DNA of 39,991 bases from Blautia sp. MSJ-9 (GCF_018919065.1 NZ_JAHLQG010000010.1:1-39991), one strand, 5' to 3'. Positions 26,811 through 37,033 are shown, numbered from the stretch's first letter. Program-made: numbers and translations. The notes: generated by a model not told the origin, from the sequence alone.

Positions 26811-26884
26811 GATATGGAACTTGTGGATGATTCCGGCGGCAGTCGGAGAATGATCCGCATAAGTATAGACAGGAGGTTACAAAC

Positions 26885-27388
26885 ATGCAGGTACAGGAAT
26901 TAGTTGGAATTGTGCCGTGGAATTTTATAGCGACGATTTGCAACCTTTTTATTCAGGTATATCTGATCAAACGTTTCCTCTTCAAGCCGATCAACGAGAT
27001 GCTGGACAAGCGTAAGGCGAAAGCAGATGCTGAGATTCAGGATGCGGTGAAGGCAAAAGAAGAAGCCCAGGCAATGAAAGAAGAATATGAGAAGAATATG
27101 CAGGAAGCTAAGAATAAAGCAAACGACATTGTGATGACAGCTCAGAAAACAGCTGCGATCCAGAGTGAAGAGATGATTAAAGAAGCTTCCAGTCAGGTAA
27201 CTGCCATGAAAGAAAAGGCAGAGAAAGACATTGCCCAGGAGAAACGTAAAGCAGTCAACGAGATCAAAGAAGAGATTGGCGGTATGGCTGTTGAGATTGC
27301 CGGAAAAGTGATCGAGCGCGAAATTAATGAAGAAGATCATACAAAACTGATTGATGAGTTTATTGAGAATGTAGGTGAGGCATCATGA
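26885..27388 (+). CDS. atpF: ATP synthase Fo subunit b
   Basis: Peripheral stalk subunit, 167 residues. One N-terminal transmembrane helix (about 8-28, VPWNFIATICNLFIQVYLIK) is followed by a long, highly charged coiled coil (KAKADAEIQDAVKAKEEAQA onward) that reaches F1. CAGGAGG precedes the ATG by eight bases. Its stop overlaps the atpH start by four bases (ATGA), so the two are translationally coupled. Confidence 0.92.
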   Translation: MQVQELVGIVPWNFIATICNLFIQVYLIKRFLFKPINEMLDKRKAKADAEIQDAVKAKEEAQAMKEEYEKNMQEAKNKANDIVMTAQKTAAIQSEEMIKEASSQVTAMKEKAEKDIAQEKRKAVNEIKEEIGGMAVEIAGKVIEREINEEDHTKLIDEFIENVGEAS

Positions 27389-27924
27389 CAAAAACTGCCA
27401 GAGTGTACGGCGGCAGCCTGTATGACCTTGCCGCTGAGGAGAAACTCGATGGACAGATCATGGAGCAGATGATCGCAGTCAGACAGATTTTTCGAGAAAA
27501 TCCAGGATATCTGAAATTGCTGGGAGAACCGGCAATTCCTGAGAAAGAGAGACTTAAGATGATCGAAGAGGCTTTCGGAGGACAGGCAGAGAGATATCTG
27601 GTGAATTTCCTGAAATTATTGTGTGAACGCAAGATTCTGAGAGAATTTGCCGGATGCTGCGAAGAGTTCATCAGACGCTACAACAGTGCACATGGAATCG
27701 CAGAAGCGGTAGTGACGAGTGCAGTGAAGCTCAGTGAAACTCAGATGGAGGCTCTGAAAGCGAAGCTTGAGAAAATAAGAGGAAAGCAGGTGTATCTGGT
27801 ACAGAAGACCGATACATCCGTAATCGCCGGACTTCGTGTGGAACTGGAAGGTGTGCAGCTTGACGGTACAGTGCAGAGTCGTATTTCCGGTATTTCAAAG
27901 AAACTGAATGAAATGGTAATGTGA
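27385..27924 (+). CDS. atpH: ATP synthase F1 subunit delta
   Basis: Stalk subunit linking b to the alpha3beta3 head, 179 residues. The N-terminal helical domain opens TKTARVYGGSLYDLA. The C-terminal part has the family's VVTSAVKLSETQMEALKAKL and DTSVIAGLRVELEG. It overlaps atpF by four bases. After it come 110 bases before atpA, containing a small CGTG/CACG hairpin and a TATACT (27982-27987) without a clear -35. Confidence 0.9.
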   Translation: MTKTARVYGGSLYDLAAEEKLDGQIMEQMIAVRQIFRENPGYLKLLGEPAIPEKERLKMIEEAFGGQAERYLVNFLKLLCERKILREFAGCCEEFIRRYNSAHGIAEAVVTSAVKLSETQMEALKAKLEKIRGKQVYLVQKTDTSVIAGLRVELEGVQLDGTVQSRISGISKKLNEMVM

Positions 27925-28034
27925 GAAGATATCAGGATTACAGGTTAAGAAGTCTTTTCGTGCGGACACGAATGATTTTAGTATACTGGTCCTGGAATCG
28001 AAAATAAAAGAATATAAAAGGATGGAATGGAAAC

Positions 28035-29564
28035 ATGCAATTAAAACCTGAGGAAATCTCCAAGGTCATCCGAAGCCAGATAAAATATTACGAAAATGCC
28101 ATTCAACAGAACGAGACAGGTACGATCCTTATGGTTGGTGACGGTATTGCCAGAGCCAGCGGACTGGTAAACTGTATGTCAGGAGAACTTCTGGAATTTG
28201 AGGACGGAAGCTTCGGTATGGCACAGAACCTGGAGGAGAACAGTGTCTCCATCGTAATCTTTGGTTCAGATGAGAACATTGGTGAGGGTCAGACCGTAAA
28301 GCGTACAGGCAAGGTCGTGTCTGTACCGGTAGGCGAAGCAATGGTTGGACGTGTTGTAAATGCACTGGGACAGCCAATTGACGGAGCAGGCCCGATTGAT
28401 ACAAAAGAATTCCGGCCAATTGAGAGTAAGGCACCTGGAATCTGTGAGAGAAGATCTGTATATCAGCCTCTCCAGACCGGTATCAAAGCCATCGACTCCA
28501 TGATCCCTATCGGACGTGGACAGCGAGAACTGATCATCGGTGACCGTCAGACCGGTAAAACAACGATCGCTACAGATACCATCATTAACCAGAAGGGAAA
28601 AGATGTGATCTGTATCTATGTAGCCATCGGACAGAAACGTTCCACAGTAGCTACATTAGTAGAGAACCTGACAAGAAATGGCGCGATGGATTACACCATC
28701 GTCGTAGCCGCTACAGCATCTGAGTCAAGCCCGCTGCAGTATATCGCACCGTATTCCGGATGTGCAATGGGTGAATACTTTATGAATAAGGGAAAAGACG
28801 TGCTGATCATTTATGATGATCTGAGTAAGCATGCGGTTGCATATCGCGCACTTTCCCTGCTGATCCGTCGTCCACCTGGACGTGAAGCTTACCCGGGTGA
28901 TGTTTTCTATCTGCATTCCAGACTTCTGGAACGTGCAGCGAAGCTGGACGATGAACATGGCGGTGGCTCCATGACAGCACTGCCGATCATTGAGACACAG
29001 GCAGGTGATGTATCTGCCTATATTCCTACTAACGTTATTTCTATTACAGACGGACAGATCTTCCTGGAGACAGAGTTATTCCATTCAGGAATCATGCCTG
29101 CTGTAAACCCGGGTATCTCCGTATCACGAGTTGGTGGTGATGCGCAGATCAAGGCAATGAAGAAGGTAGCAGGAACACTGAAACTGATTTATTCCCAGTA
29201 CCGTGAGCTGCAGAGCTTCGCACAGTTTGGTTCTGATCTGGATGCTGATACAAAGGCACGTCTGGAACAGGGAGCACGTATTGTGGAAGTTCTGAAACAG
29301 AACCAGAATGCGCCGGTTCCTGTAGAGAAACAGGTTGCGATCCTTTATGCGGTTACAAAGGGTGTTCTTGAATCAGTAAAAGTTGAAGACGTAAATGTAT
29401 ATGAATCAGGATTATATACCTATCTGGATACAGATGCAGCAGGCGTAGAGGTTATGCAGGAGATCCGCTCAACAGGTAAGCTGGAGCAGGAAACAGAGCA
29501 GAAGCTTCGCGGTGTACTGGATGCGTATACAGAGAACTTCCTGAATACAAGACCTGAGAAATAA
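28035..29564 (+). CDS. atpA: ATP synthase F1 subunit alpha
   Basis: Non-catalytic nucleotide-binding subunit of F1, 509 residues, normal length. The P-loop GDRQTGKT is at residues 169-176. The signature [17 protein letters not shown] and the arginine-bearing region after it are present. The N-terminal beta-barrel has [16 protein letters not shown]. The start ATG is preceded by AAAGGATGGAATGG, a moderate ribosome-binding site. Confidence 0.95.
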   Translation: MQLKPEEISKVIRSQIKYYENAIQQNETGTILMVGDGIARASGLVNCMSGELLEFEDGSFGMAQNLEENSVSIVIFGSDENIGEGQTVKRTGKVVSVPVGEAMVGRVVNALGQPIDGAGPIDTKEFRPIESKAPGICERRSVYQPLQTGIKAIDSMIPIGRGQRELIIGDRQTGKTTIATDTIINQKGKDVICIYVAIGQKRSTVATLVENLTRNGAMDYTIVVAATASESSPLQYIAPYSGCAMGEYFMNKGKDVLIIYDDLSKHAVAYRALSLLIRRPPGREAYPGDVFYLHSRLLERAAKLDDEHGGGSMTALPIIETQAGDVSAYIPTNVISITDGQIFLETELFHSGIMPAVNPGISVSRVGGDAQIKAMKKVAGTLKLIYSQYRELQSFAQFGSDLDADTKARLEQGARIVEVLKQNQNAPVPVEKQVAILYAVTKGVLESVKVEDVNVYESGLYTYLDTDAAGVEVMQEIRSTGKLEQETEQKLRGVLDAYTENFLNTRPEK

Positions 29565-29584
29565 AGTGATTAGGAGGGTATCGT

Positions 29585-30442
29585 ATGGCTTCGAATATGA
29601 AAGCGGTAAAGCTGCGTATTAAAAGTGTACAGAGTACCATGCAGATTACCAAGGCCATGGAGCTTGTAGCGTCCTCCAAACTGCGTAAGGCAAAGGAACG
29701 TGCAGAGGTATGTCGTCCGTACTTTACAGAGCTTCACGAGACATTGAAGGATATTGCGAGAGAGAATACAGATTTCTCATCCGTTTATGCAAAAGAGTCC
29801 CCGAATAATAAAACCTGCTATGTAGTGATCGCAGGTGACAGAGGACTTGCAGGTGGTTATAACACCAATCTTTTCAAATGTCTGGAGGCGTCTGCTGAGG
29901 GTAAGGACTATATGGTTCTGCCGGTTGGAAAGAAAGCAGTGGAATATTTCCGTCAGAGAGGGATTGAAGCTCTGACAGAACAGTTTGCAGAGGCAGGAAG
30001 TATTTCTGTAGCGGATTGTTTTGAGATGGCAAATATGCTCTGCACGGAATTTCGCAAAGGAACCTTTGGCCATATTGAATTATGCTATACTGTCTTTAAT
30101 TCCATGCTTTCCCAGCAGCCGGAGGTATTTTCCATGCTTCCTATGGCTGATATCAGAGAGGAAAGCGGCGGTAAGATAGAGACGAAGAATCTGATTCTCT
30201 ATGAACCGGACGGAGAGACAGTATTTGATGCCATTGTTCCGGAATATCTGGCAGGACTGGTTTATGGTGGTATCTGCGAAAGTACCGCAAGTGAACTGGC
30301 AGCCAGACGTATGGCTATGGACGCAGCCACAAGTAATGCGGAAGAGATGATCGATCAGCTCAACCTTTATTACAACAGAGCGCGTCAGGCAAGCATCACG
30401 CAGGAAATCACGGAGATTGTTGCAGGTGCGGAAGGTCTTTAG
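29585..30442 (+). CDS. atpG: ATP synthase F1 subunit gamma
   Basis: Central rotor shaft, 285 residues. The two terminal helices that form the coiled coil are clear: the N-terminal KLRIKSVQSTMQITKAMELV and the C-terminal SELAARRMAMDAATSNAEEM and on to ARQASITQEITEIVAGAEGL. The Rossmann-like middle contains VIAGDRGLAGGYN. TAGGAGGGT precedes the ATG by five to six bases. It lies 20 bases after atpA. Confidence 0.95.
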   Translation: MASNMKAVKLRIKSVQSTMQITKAMELVASSKLRKAKERAEVCRPYFTELHETLKDIARENTDFSSVYAKESPNNKTCYVVIAGDRGLAGGYNTNLFKCLEASAEGKDYMVLPVGKKAVEYFRQRGIEALTEQFAEAGSISVADCFEMANMLCTEFRKGTFGHIELCYTVFNSMLSQQPEVFSMLPMADIREESGGKIETKNLILYEPDGETVFDAIVPEYLAGLVYGGICESTASELAARRMAMDAATSNAEEMIDQLNLYYNRARQASITQEITEIVAGAEGL

Positions 30443-30448
30443 AAATAG

Positions 30449-31855
<1,407 letters not shown>

Positions 31856-31870
31856 AGGGGGAAATGTCCT

Positions 31871-32272
31871 ATGAGTACTTTCCCATTGAGAATTGGAACA
31901 CCGGACGGATTGCTCTTTGAAGGTAATGTGGAGCGTGTGATCTGCAGAACTGTCAGTGGTGATCTGGCTATTCTTGCCAGACACTGTAATTACTGTACTG
32001 CCCTGGGAATGGGTGAAGCTAGTGTGGTAATGGAAGACGGTAGCAGACGAACCGCAGCCTGTATTGGTGGGATGCTTTCTGTTATGAACGGAAAGTGCCG
32101 TGTCCTTGCAACTACCTGGGAGTGGAAAGAGGATATTGATGAGCAGCGCGCGCAGGAAGCTAAGAAAAGAGCTGAGGAGATGATCGCCAAAGGTGGTCTG
32201 ACGGATCATGATTATAAGATTGTGGAGGCTAAGCTGCAGAGGGCGTTGGTGCGTTTGAGTGTGAAGAGCTGA
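31871..32272 (+). CDS. atpC: ATP synthase F1 subunit epsilon
   Basis: Rotor subunit at the foot of the shaft, 133 residues. The N-terminal beta-sandwich (PLRIGTPDGLLFEGNVERVI) is followed by a C-terminal helical hairpin (AQEAKKRAEEMIAKG and then KLQRALVRLSVKS) that can inhibit ATP hydrolysis. The sandwich holds unusual cysteines (HCNYCTALGMG). It is the last gene of the operon, followed 16 bases later by the terminator. Confidence 0.9.
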   Translation: MSTFPLRIGTPDGLLFEGNVERVICRTVSGDLAILARHCNYCTALGMGEASVVMEDGSRRTAACIGGMLSVMNGKCRVLATTWEWKEDIDEQRAQEAKKRAEEMIAKGGLTDHDYKIVEAKLQRALVRLSVKS

Positions 32273-32288
32273 GAAAATAAGAGTTATT

Positions 32289-32335
32289 AAAAGACTGACA
32301 GGGAATCCGGGAAGGGTGAGACTGTCGGTCTTTTT
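32289..32335 (+). terminator. Terminator of the atp operon
   Basis: The stem AAAAGAC.GACAG pairs with CTGTC.GTCTTTTT around a 26-base loop and ends in T5. Confidence 0.8.
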
Positions 32336-32390
32336 GGTTGTTGTATATATGATTTTGGGGGATATAGTAGGAAAAATTTGAAGGAGGGAC

Positions 32391-32452
32391 GCATAGAAAA
32401 ATAATTTATTTCATGTGCGGTTTCGGACATGAAATAAATTATTTTTCTATGC
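32391..32452. repeat. Perfect 26-base palindrome, copy 2 of the hairpin-repeat family
   Basis: The arms 32391-32416 and 32427-32452 are perfect complements, with loop GCGGTTTCGG. The left flank (AGGGACG), loop and right flank (CTGrTG.TTGG) are shared with the element at 13469-13671. Arm sequences differ from that copy at four positions, and in both copies the opposite arm carries the matching base. Confidence 0.85.
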
Positions 32453-32477
32453 TGGTGGTTGGCTCTTTTAAATACAC

Positions 32478-32504
32478 TTTAAGCGAATCAGGTAAGTCCC
32501 CTGC
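32478..32504 (+). repeat. Interspersed repeat R1, copy E (5' half only)
   Basis: AAGCGAATCAGGTAAGTCCC followed by CTGC matches the first half of R1 and then diverges to GGGGAAACC. The remaining bases up to the peptidase E gene show no clear promoter. Confidence 0.5.
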
Positions 32505-32632
32505 GGGGAAACCAAAAGGAAAAAATGATGAATAAAGCCGAATGGCAGTGTATTAAAATTAGGTGGATGTAATTGAAGAAAAAATATGATATCATGTGAG
32601 TAACAAATCGAAATTTATAAAGGAGAATATTG

Positions 32633-33235
32633 ATGAAATTATTTTTATGTTCGCACTTTTCAAGTGTGGGAAGTCTGATAAAGGAAGAAATTGAAAATAA
32701 GAAAGTCGCATTTATTCCAACAGCTTCACTGCGTGAAGGCTACACCGGTTATGTCGGCTCGGCTCGAAAATTATTCAAAAAGTTGGGAGCAATCGTAACT
32801 GAAATTGATATTTCAACGGAGGCTTATTCAACGATACAGTCTGTTTTTGAAGAAGCAGATGTGATATATTTTACCGGCGGAAATTCTTTCTTTCTTATGG
32901 ACCAGCTCCGTAAAACGGGAACTGATGGGCTACTGAAAAAGGAATTGGCAAATGGAAAATTGATGATTGGCGAGTCGGCAGGCGCAATTATATGCGCTCC
33001 AAGCATCCAATATATCGAGCAAATGGATGAAAAGCCAGAGGACTACTCACAAGAAGATGATGCAGGGCTTGATTTGATTGATTTCTATGTTCTTCCGCAT
33101 TATCTTACAGCACCATTTAAGAAAGTTACCGAGAAAATAATGACCGAGTTTTCGGATTTGAATCTATGCCCGATTAACAACCGTCAGGGAATTGTAATTG
33201 ATGGTGAAGGTTCAAAGGTTATTTGCAAAGACTAA
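32633..33235 (+). CDS. Peptidase E-like protein (S51, class I glutamine amidotransferase fold)
   Basis: A 200-residue cytosolic protein of the peptidase S51 family, which cleaves Asp-X dipeptides. The nucleophile Ser is S115 in IGESAGAIICAP. Upstream is the TGGNSFFLMDQL block (81-92) and downstream the LPHYLTAP histidine (H156). The start is ATG 32633, five to six bases after AAAGGAGA. It begins an accessory cluster right after the atp operon, followed by a GNAT gene after 32 bases, probably co-transcribed. Clostridial S51 members of this short type are widespread but little studied, so substrate specificity is uncertain. Confidence 0.82.
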   Translation: MKLFLCSHFSSVGSLIKEEIENKKVAFIPTASLREGYTGYVGSARKLFKKLGAIVTEIDISTEAYSTIQSVFEEADVIYFTGGNSFFLMDQLRKTGTDGLLKKELANGKLMIGESAGAIICAPSIQYIEQMDEKPEDYSQEDDAGLDLIDFYVLPHYLTAPFKKVTEKIMTEFSDLNLCPINNRQGIVIDGEGSKVICKD

Positions 33236-33267
33236 TTTGAAAATTCCAGTTTGACGGAGTAATAGAT

Positions 33268-33711
33268 ATGAAAATCCGAGAAGTGAATGAGAATAAAAAG
33301 CAATTTATAGCATTATTGTTATTAGCTGATGAGCAGGAAAATATGATTGATCACTATCTTGAAAAAGGTACTATGTATGTACTTGAAGATGGTAATGTAA
33401 AAGCTGAATGTGTCGTTACTGATGAAGATAATGGAATACTTGAAATTAAAAATATTGCAGTTGATCCTCAGAATCAAGGACAGGGCTATGGAAAAGCATT
33501 GATTGACTTCCTTTCAAGTAAATATGCAGATGAATATTCTATTTTGCAGGTTGGAACAGGTGACAGCCCGTTGACCGTACCGTTTTATGAAAAATGCGGA
33601 TTTGTCCGATCTCACAATATTCCGAATTTCTTTACGGACAATTATGACCACCCAATTTATGAGTGTGGTGTACAGTTAATAGATATGGTATATTTGCAAA
33701 GATGTTTATAA
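33268..33711 (+). CDS. GNAT family N-acetyltransferase
   Basis: A 147-residue acetyl-CoA-dependent acetyltransferase. The core is LEIKNIAVDPQNQGQGYGKA, where Q-x-x-G-x-G forms the pyrophosphate-binding loop. A VGTGDSPLTVPFYEKCGF segment follows, typical of small clostridial GNATs. A GGAG precedes the ATG by nine bases. Its 3' end and the next small gene are separated by 26 bases. The acceptor substrate is unknown. Confidence 0.82.
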   Translation: MKIREVNENKKQFIALLLLADEQENMIDHYLEKGTMYVLEDGNVKAECVVTDEDNGILEIKNIAVDPQNQGQGYGKALIDFLSSKYADEYSILQVGTGDSPLTVPFYEKCGFVRSHNIPNFFTDNYDHPIYECGVQLIDMVYLQRCL

Positions 33712-33737
33712 CTTCTAATTTGGAAGGGGGGACTGCT

Positions 33738-33968
33738 ATGCTGAGAAAGTTGAATTGTTTTTTAAATATCGTTATTGGTTCATTCATAGGAGTTTTCATT
33801 GGATTCGGAATTTATAAGTTCTGGCATTTTAAAACCTATCCAAATTTATATGCCATGCAGTCTGCACCGTGGTACACAGAGTTACTGTTGGATGGTGCCT
33901 TGGTGGCAGTTTTGGTGGTCGTATGTATTATCCTAAAGCTGATTATTTGGAGGAAGTTAAAGCCATAA
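33738..33968 (+). CDS. Small two-helix membrane protein
   Basis: A 76-residue protein with two transmembrane helices (about 8-28 and 51-71) around a short external loop (HFKTYPNLYAMQSAPWYTE) and a basic C-terminus. The start is ATG 33738, six to seven bases after GGAGGGGGG-like purines. Codons upstream belong to the overlapping GNAT reading frame. It closes the peptidase E/GNAT unit and is followed by a terminator. The family is common in Clostridia, function unknown. Confidence 0.65.
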   Translation: MLRKLNCFLNIVIGSFIGVFIGFGIYKFWHFKTYPNLYAMQSAPWYTELLLDGALVAVLVVVCIILKLIIWRKLKP

Positions 33969-34012
33969 CTTCTTATATAAAAAATTGAGAAATCGTAAAA
34001 TTTAAGAAAAAG

Positions 34013-34053
34013 AAATGCACAGTTCTTAGTTTATCGGGAGCTGTGCATTTTTG
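34013..34053 (+). terminator. Terminator after the peptidase E cluster
   Basis: The AAATGCACAG/CTGTGCATTT stem with a 17-base loop is followed by TTTTTG. The A tract on the left lets it also serve the convergent cupin gene. Confidence 0.8.
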
Positions 34054-34070
34054 TAAATAAATACTTTTAA

Positions 34071-34424
34071 TTAGCCGATTACGGCATCCTCTGCTGTAAA
34101 ATGTTCCAGAGAATTTTCTTTTACCTGAATGCAGATATAAGTAATTCCGGAAATATCGGACGCAAAAAACTGACGCTTTGCAGCAGGTGCGATTTTTAGC
34201 CAGTCTCCAGTTGAAAGGCTGATTTCTTTTCCATCAATTATGGCTTTGCCGTTACCTGAAAGAATTCCATAGATTTCTTCATTTTCTTTATGAGAATGAA
34301 CAAATGGGACATTTGCTCCTGCAGGTAGTTCGTTTAAACTGATTTCTGCACCTGTTAAAGACAACTTTTCATGCAGCTCAATTCGGTTTTCCTTTCCAAT
34401 AGTTGTTTTTGTGTAATTTGCCAT
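34071..34424 (-). CDS. Cupin domain protein
   Basis: A 117-residue single-domain cupin. Metal-binding motif 1 is HSHKENEEIYGILSGNG and the second half has DGKEISLSTGDWLKIAP. The start is ATG at 34424, seven bases after GGAGG. A longer in-frame reading that runs into the hxlR-like gene is not credible. It is transcribed divergently from an HxlR-type regulator, which probably controls it. Such small cupins often bind small organic acids or act in detoxification, but no substrate can be named. Confidence 0.82.
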   Translation of the reverse strand: MANYTKTTIGKENRIELHEKLSLTGAEISLNELPAGANVPFVHSHKENEEIYGILSGNGKAIIDGKEISLSTGDWLKIAPAAKRQFFASDISGITYICIQVKENSLEHFTAEDAVIG

Positions 34425-34470
34425 GATAAAACCTCCATAGTTAATTTGTAGTTTCTGGTTGCTTGATATT

Positions 34471-34499
34471 AGTATAGTGTGAGACACATACAAAAACAA
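34471..34499 (-). promoter_or_regulatory. Promoter of the cupin gene
   Basis: On the minus strand TTGTTT (34499-34494) and TATACT (34476-34471) are 17 bases apart. Confidence 0.55.
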
Positions 34500-34516
34500 G
34501 TACGCACCTTTTTGTA
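34489..34516. promoter_or_regulatory. Inverted repeat, candidate HxlR operator
   Basis: TACAAAAA (34489-34496) and TTTTTGTA (34509-34516) form a perfect eight-base inverted repeat with a 12-base spacer. It overlaps the -35 box of the cupin promoter, so a bound regulator would block the cupin gene. Confidence 0.5.
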
Positions 34517-34538
34517 ACTGTGCACTCAAAATTGAATG

Positions 34539-34547
34539 TGTTACAAT
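34539..34547 (+). promoter_or_regulatory. Extended -10 of the HxlR regulator gene
   Basis: TGTTACAAT matches TGnTAtAAT with one change. The start codon is 19 bases downstream, so the leader is very short. Confidence 0.4.
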
Positions 34548-34566
34548 AGACTCGGAGGTGAGAATT

Positions 34567-34899
34567 ATGCGAGCGAAAGAAGAATTACCGGAATGCCCAG
34601 TTGCAACAGCAGTATCGCTCATCGGAGGAAAATGGAAACTGCTGATTTTGCGTAACTTGAAAGAGCGTCCATGGAGATTCAATGAGCTACAACGAAGTAT
34701 AGATGGTATTTCACAAAAGGTTTTGACAGAGAGTTTAAGACAAATGATGAGTGATGGACTGGCATATCGCCACGATTACCATGAGCAGCCACCGAGAGTT
34801 GAATACGGCTTAACGGAACTCGGAACAAAAATGCTTCCAATTGTTAATTCACTTGCTGACTTTGGTAACTACTATAAATCAATTATTGAACGGAATTAG
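34567..34899 (+). CDS. HxlR family winged-helix regulator
   Basis: A 110-residue DNA-binding regulator of the HxlR/MarR-like type. The hallmark CPVATAVSLIGGKWKLLIL (residues 9-27), the recognition region RFNELQRSIDGISQKVLTES and the wing YHEQPPRVEYGLTELG are all present. Cys9 sits where many HxlR proteins have a redox- or electrophile-sensing cysteine. The start is ATG 34567, eight bases after GGAGG. A GTG nine bases earlier overlaps that site and is unlikely. It is divergent from the cupin gene. Confidence 0.88.
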   Translation: MRAKEELPECPVATAVSLIGGKWKLLILRNLKERPWRFNELQRSIDGISQKVLTESLRQMMSDGLAYRHDYHEQPPRVEYGLTELGTKMLPIVNSLADFGNYYKSIIERN

Positions 34900-34972
34900 G
34901 TACGTTAGTATTTGAAAAGCTCGAACAATTCCAGCTTTTTGAAACTGAGAAATCGGAAGTTGTGGAGGTAAT

Positions 34973-35956
34973 ATGCCTATGAAAAAATTTCTTTCTTTGT
35001 TTTGTGTCTTACTTGTGTGCTGACTTTAGTTGCGTGTGGAAAAACTCCTGCTGATGACCGAACAGATGCAGGACGAACTGGATCAGAAAGACCAGACAAT
35101 CCAGGAACTGAACAGGCAGCTAAACGAATCGCTGACCTTGAACGAGAAATTGAACAGCGAAAACAGAGCCGAGAATATCGAAGCATTGCGGACAAGATTA
35201 AGGCAAACAGAGGAACGATTGACCAGAGAGACAGACAGCAGGAAAAGAGCCGACGCAGAAGTCGTGGCATGGAAATTTAAGTATGAAAAAGCAGAACAGG
35301 AGAAACTTTATGCACAGACACACCAAAAGACGGTAGAGGTAGCTGTTGAGAAAAAAGTGCCTTATGAGAAATGTGAAAAATGTGACCGCACTGCTTACCA
35401 GAAAGCAAAAGAAAAATGCGATAACCGCAAAAGTCAGCTGGAAAAGAAATATAAAAAAATGACGGTTGGTTATGAAAGTATCCTGTTCCTGCTGGCATGG
35501 TACAGCATAACAACAACACTGTTTACCGCTATTCTTTCGCCAGTTTTCCTTAACGACGGTAACATCTTTTTCGGTGAGTTAGGAAAAGGAACGGGCAGCT
35601 TGTTTCGGGAGTTTGTCATAGGGGCAGATTCTTTCGGACAGTTAAGTAGCGGAATATCTAACCGCATCCTTTCCGGGCTTATGTACTGGCTGATCGTAGC
35701 TATTGTTCTGGGAATTTTATTCATAATAACAGGATGGATTATAGTTTGGAGTGGCTATCAGGTTGGAAAAATCTACCGGAAATATTGCTGGGATATCCTC
35801 AGTATCATAGTGGCGATAACGAGTACAGCTATTGCAATTTACTTTGGGGAATGGATAAAATCAGTTATTTCTATAAATCTCATTACGTTGTTGCTACTGG
35901 TACATATGGTTTATATCGGAATCAGATGTTATGTGAAAGAACGGGGACATTATTAG
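34973..35956 (+). pseudogene. Chimeric remnant: broken lipoprotein start joined to a DUF6040 gene
   Basis: TGGAGGT (about 34962) leads into ATG 34973 and a lipoprotein signal (MPMKKFLSLFCVLLV). That frame stops at TGA 35021-35023. One base out of phase the signal continues LTLVACGKTP, a perfect lipobox, so a one-base deletion near 35016 is likely. From about 35045 the sequence becomes, in a third frame, a DUF6040-like protein. It has a coiled coil MTEQMQDELDQKDQTIQELN..., a C-x2-C pair (KCEKCDR) and four C-terminal transmembrane segments. That frame is open from TTG 35030 to 35956 (308 residues) but has no ribosome-binding site and seems to lack its natural N-terminus. DUF6040 genes usually sit on integrative elements. 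Confidence 0.65.
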
Positions 35957-35970
35957 GGAATAAATAGGAT

Positions 35971-36015
35971 ATTGAGAAAACGATGATGTAAACTGTCGTT
36001 TTCTCAATTTTTTTA
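35971..36015 (+). terminator. Terminator after the DUF6040 remnant
   Basis: ATTGAGAAAACGA pairs perfectly with TCGTTTTCTCAAT and ends in T7 on the plus strand. Confidence 0.85.
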
Positions 36016-36020
36016 TATGT

Positions 36021-36920
36021 TTAAAATACAGCTTGATGAACTTGCCTGTATTCTCTTGGGCTACAAAGATAAAATTCTTTAAATTTTTTTGTATAGTATG
36101 CTGGCGAATCAAAACCACATTCCTCTGCCACAATAGAAATGTTTTTATCCGGGTATTCCGTTAGTACAGATGCACTTTGGATCAATCTGTATTTTAACAG
36201 ATATTGGATAGGAGATTCTCCTGTGATTTTTTTGAAACAACGAAGGGTTTCTCTTTCACTGACATTTACAATTTCAGCAATATTAGAAAGGGTAATATTT
36301 TCCGGATAATGTTGTTCTATAAAAGATAAGATTGCAGCTACACGAACAGAATTTATATTTTGATGAATACACGACTCGGTTTGTTGAGGTTCCAATTCGG
36401 AGTATGTAGCCAGCATAATATGACCAAGCTGTTCTCGGACAGTAAATTCATATGCAAAGGCATCATTTTTTAACGCCTCAAATGCGATAGAAAAACAGTT
36501 TGATGCAGATGCCTTTTTGTTTTTTAATACAATACTTGAGAAGCGTGTACACGAGATCAAAGGCAGAATATATCTGGAAGCAAAGGCAGAATTGACATTA
36601 CCGGTGATTAAAAGTGGAGAAAAAACAAGAGATTGAAGTTTACAATAAGGATCTCCAGATGCACAATGTAACGCATTCGCATTTATAACAGCGATTTCTC
36701 CTTCATGAATAGTGAATGTTTCGGATAATACCTGTAGTTTCATACTGCCTTCGACGATGTGAATGACTTCAAATTCTTCATGCCAGTGCCAGGGAATAAA
36801 ATCACAGATAGCATTTGTATGTGTTGATTCATAACCCGCACAAGGAAATTCCAGTGAGCCATGCGGCTGAAGTTCTTTATTTTTATTATTTCTGTTTAAG
36901 CCACATTTTTGTAAAGCCAT
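36021..36920 (-). CDS. AraC family transcriptional regulator
   Basis: A 299-residue regulator. The N-terminal cupin-like sensor domain (about 30-130) has IPWHWHEEFEVIHIVEGS and GEIAVINANALHCAS. The C-terminal half (about 190-295) has two helix-turn-helix motifs: ITLSNIAEIVNVSERETLRC, and ISIVAEECGFDSPAYYTKKF with the family ending SPREYR. It is divergent from the MFS gene, 113 bases apart, and is the likely activator of the MFS/PHP pair in response to a small molecule. AGGAGAAAG precedes the ATG. Confidence 0.9.
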   Translation of the reverse strand: MALQKCGLNRNNKNKELQPHGSLEFPCAGYESTHTNAICDFIPWHWHEEFEVIHIVEGSMKLQVLSETFTIHEGEIAVINANALHCASGDPYCKLQSLVFSPLLITGNVNSAFASRYILPLISCTRFSSIVLKNKKASASNCFSIAFEALKNDAFAYEFTVREQLGHIMLATYSELEPQQTESCIHQNINSVRVAAILSFIEQHYPENITLSNIAEIVNVSERETLRCFKKITGESPIQYLLKYRLIQSASVLTEYPDKNISIVAEECGFDSPAYYTKKFKEFYLCSPREYRQVHQAVF

Positions 36921-36971
36921 AATCTTTCTCCTGATTTGTCTGTTTTGTTATAGTATCTGGCGGTTTTAAAA

Positions 36972-37000
36972 TTGAAATCCCATTTTTACGACTATATAAT
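36972..37000 (+). promoter_or_regulatory. Promoter of the MFS transporter gene
   Basis: TTGAAA (36972-36977), 17-base spacer and TATAAT (36995-37000). The start codon follows 34 bases later. Confidence 0.7.
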
Positions 37001-37033
37001 TATAACATATAATAAAAATTAGGAGAATGAAAA

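Noticed and set aside
34425..34682. N-terminal extension of the cupin protein into the regulator gene
   Set aside because: The extension is antisense to hxlR and the good ribosome-binding site lies directly before ATG 34424.
35002..35280. 92-residue plus-strand frame with a lipobox
   Set aside because: Only the first 15 or so codons look like a lipoprotein. The rest is the DUF6040 coding region read out of frame, so it is described as a remnant.
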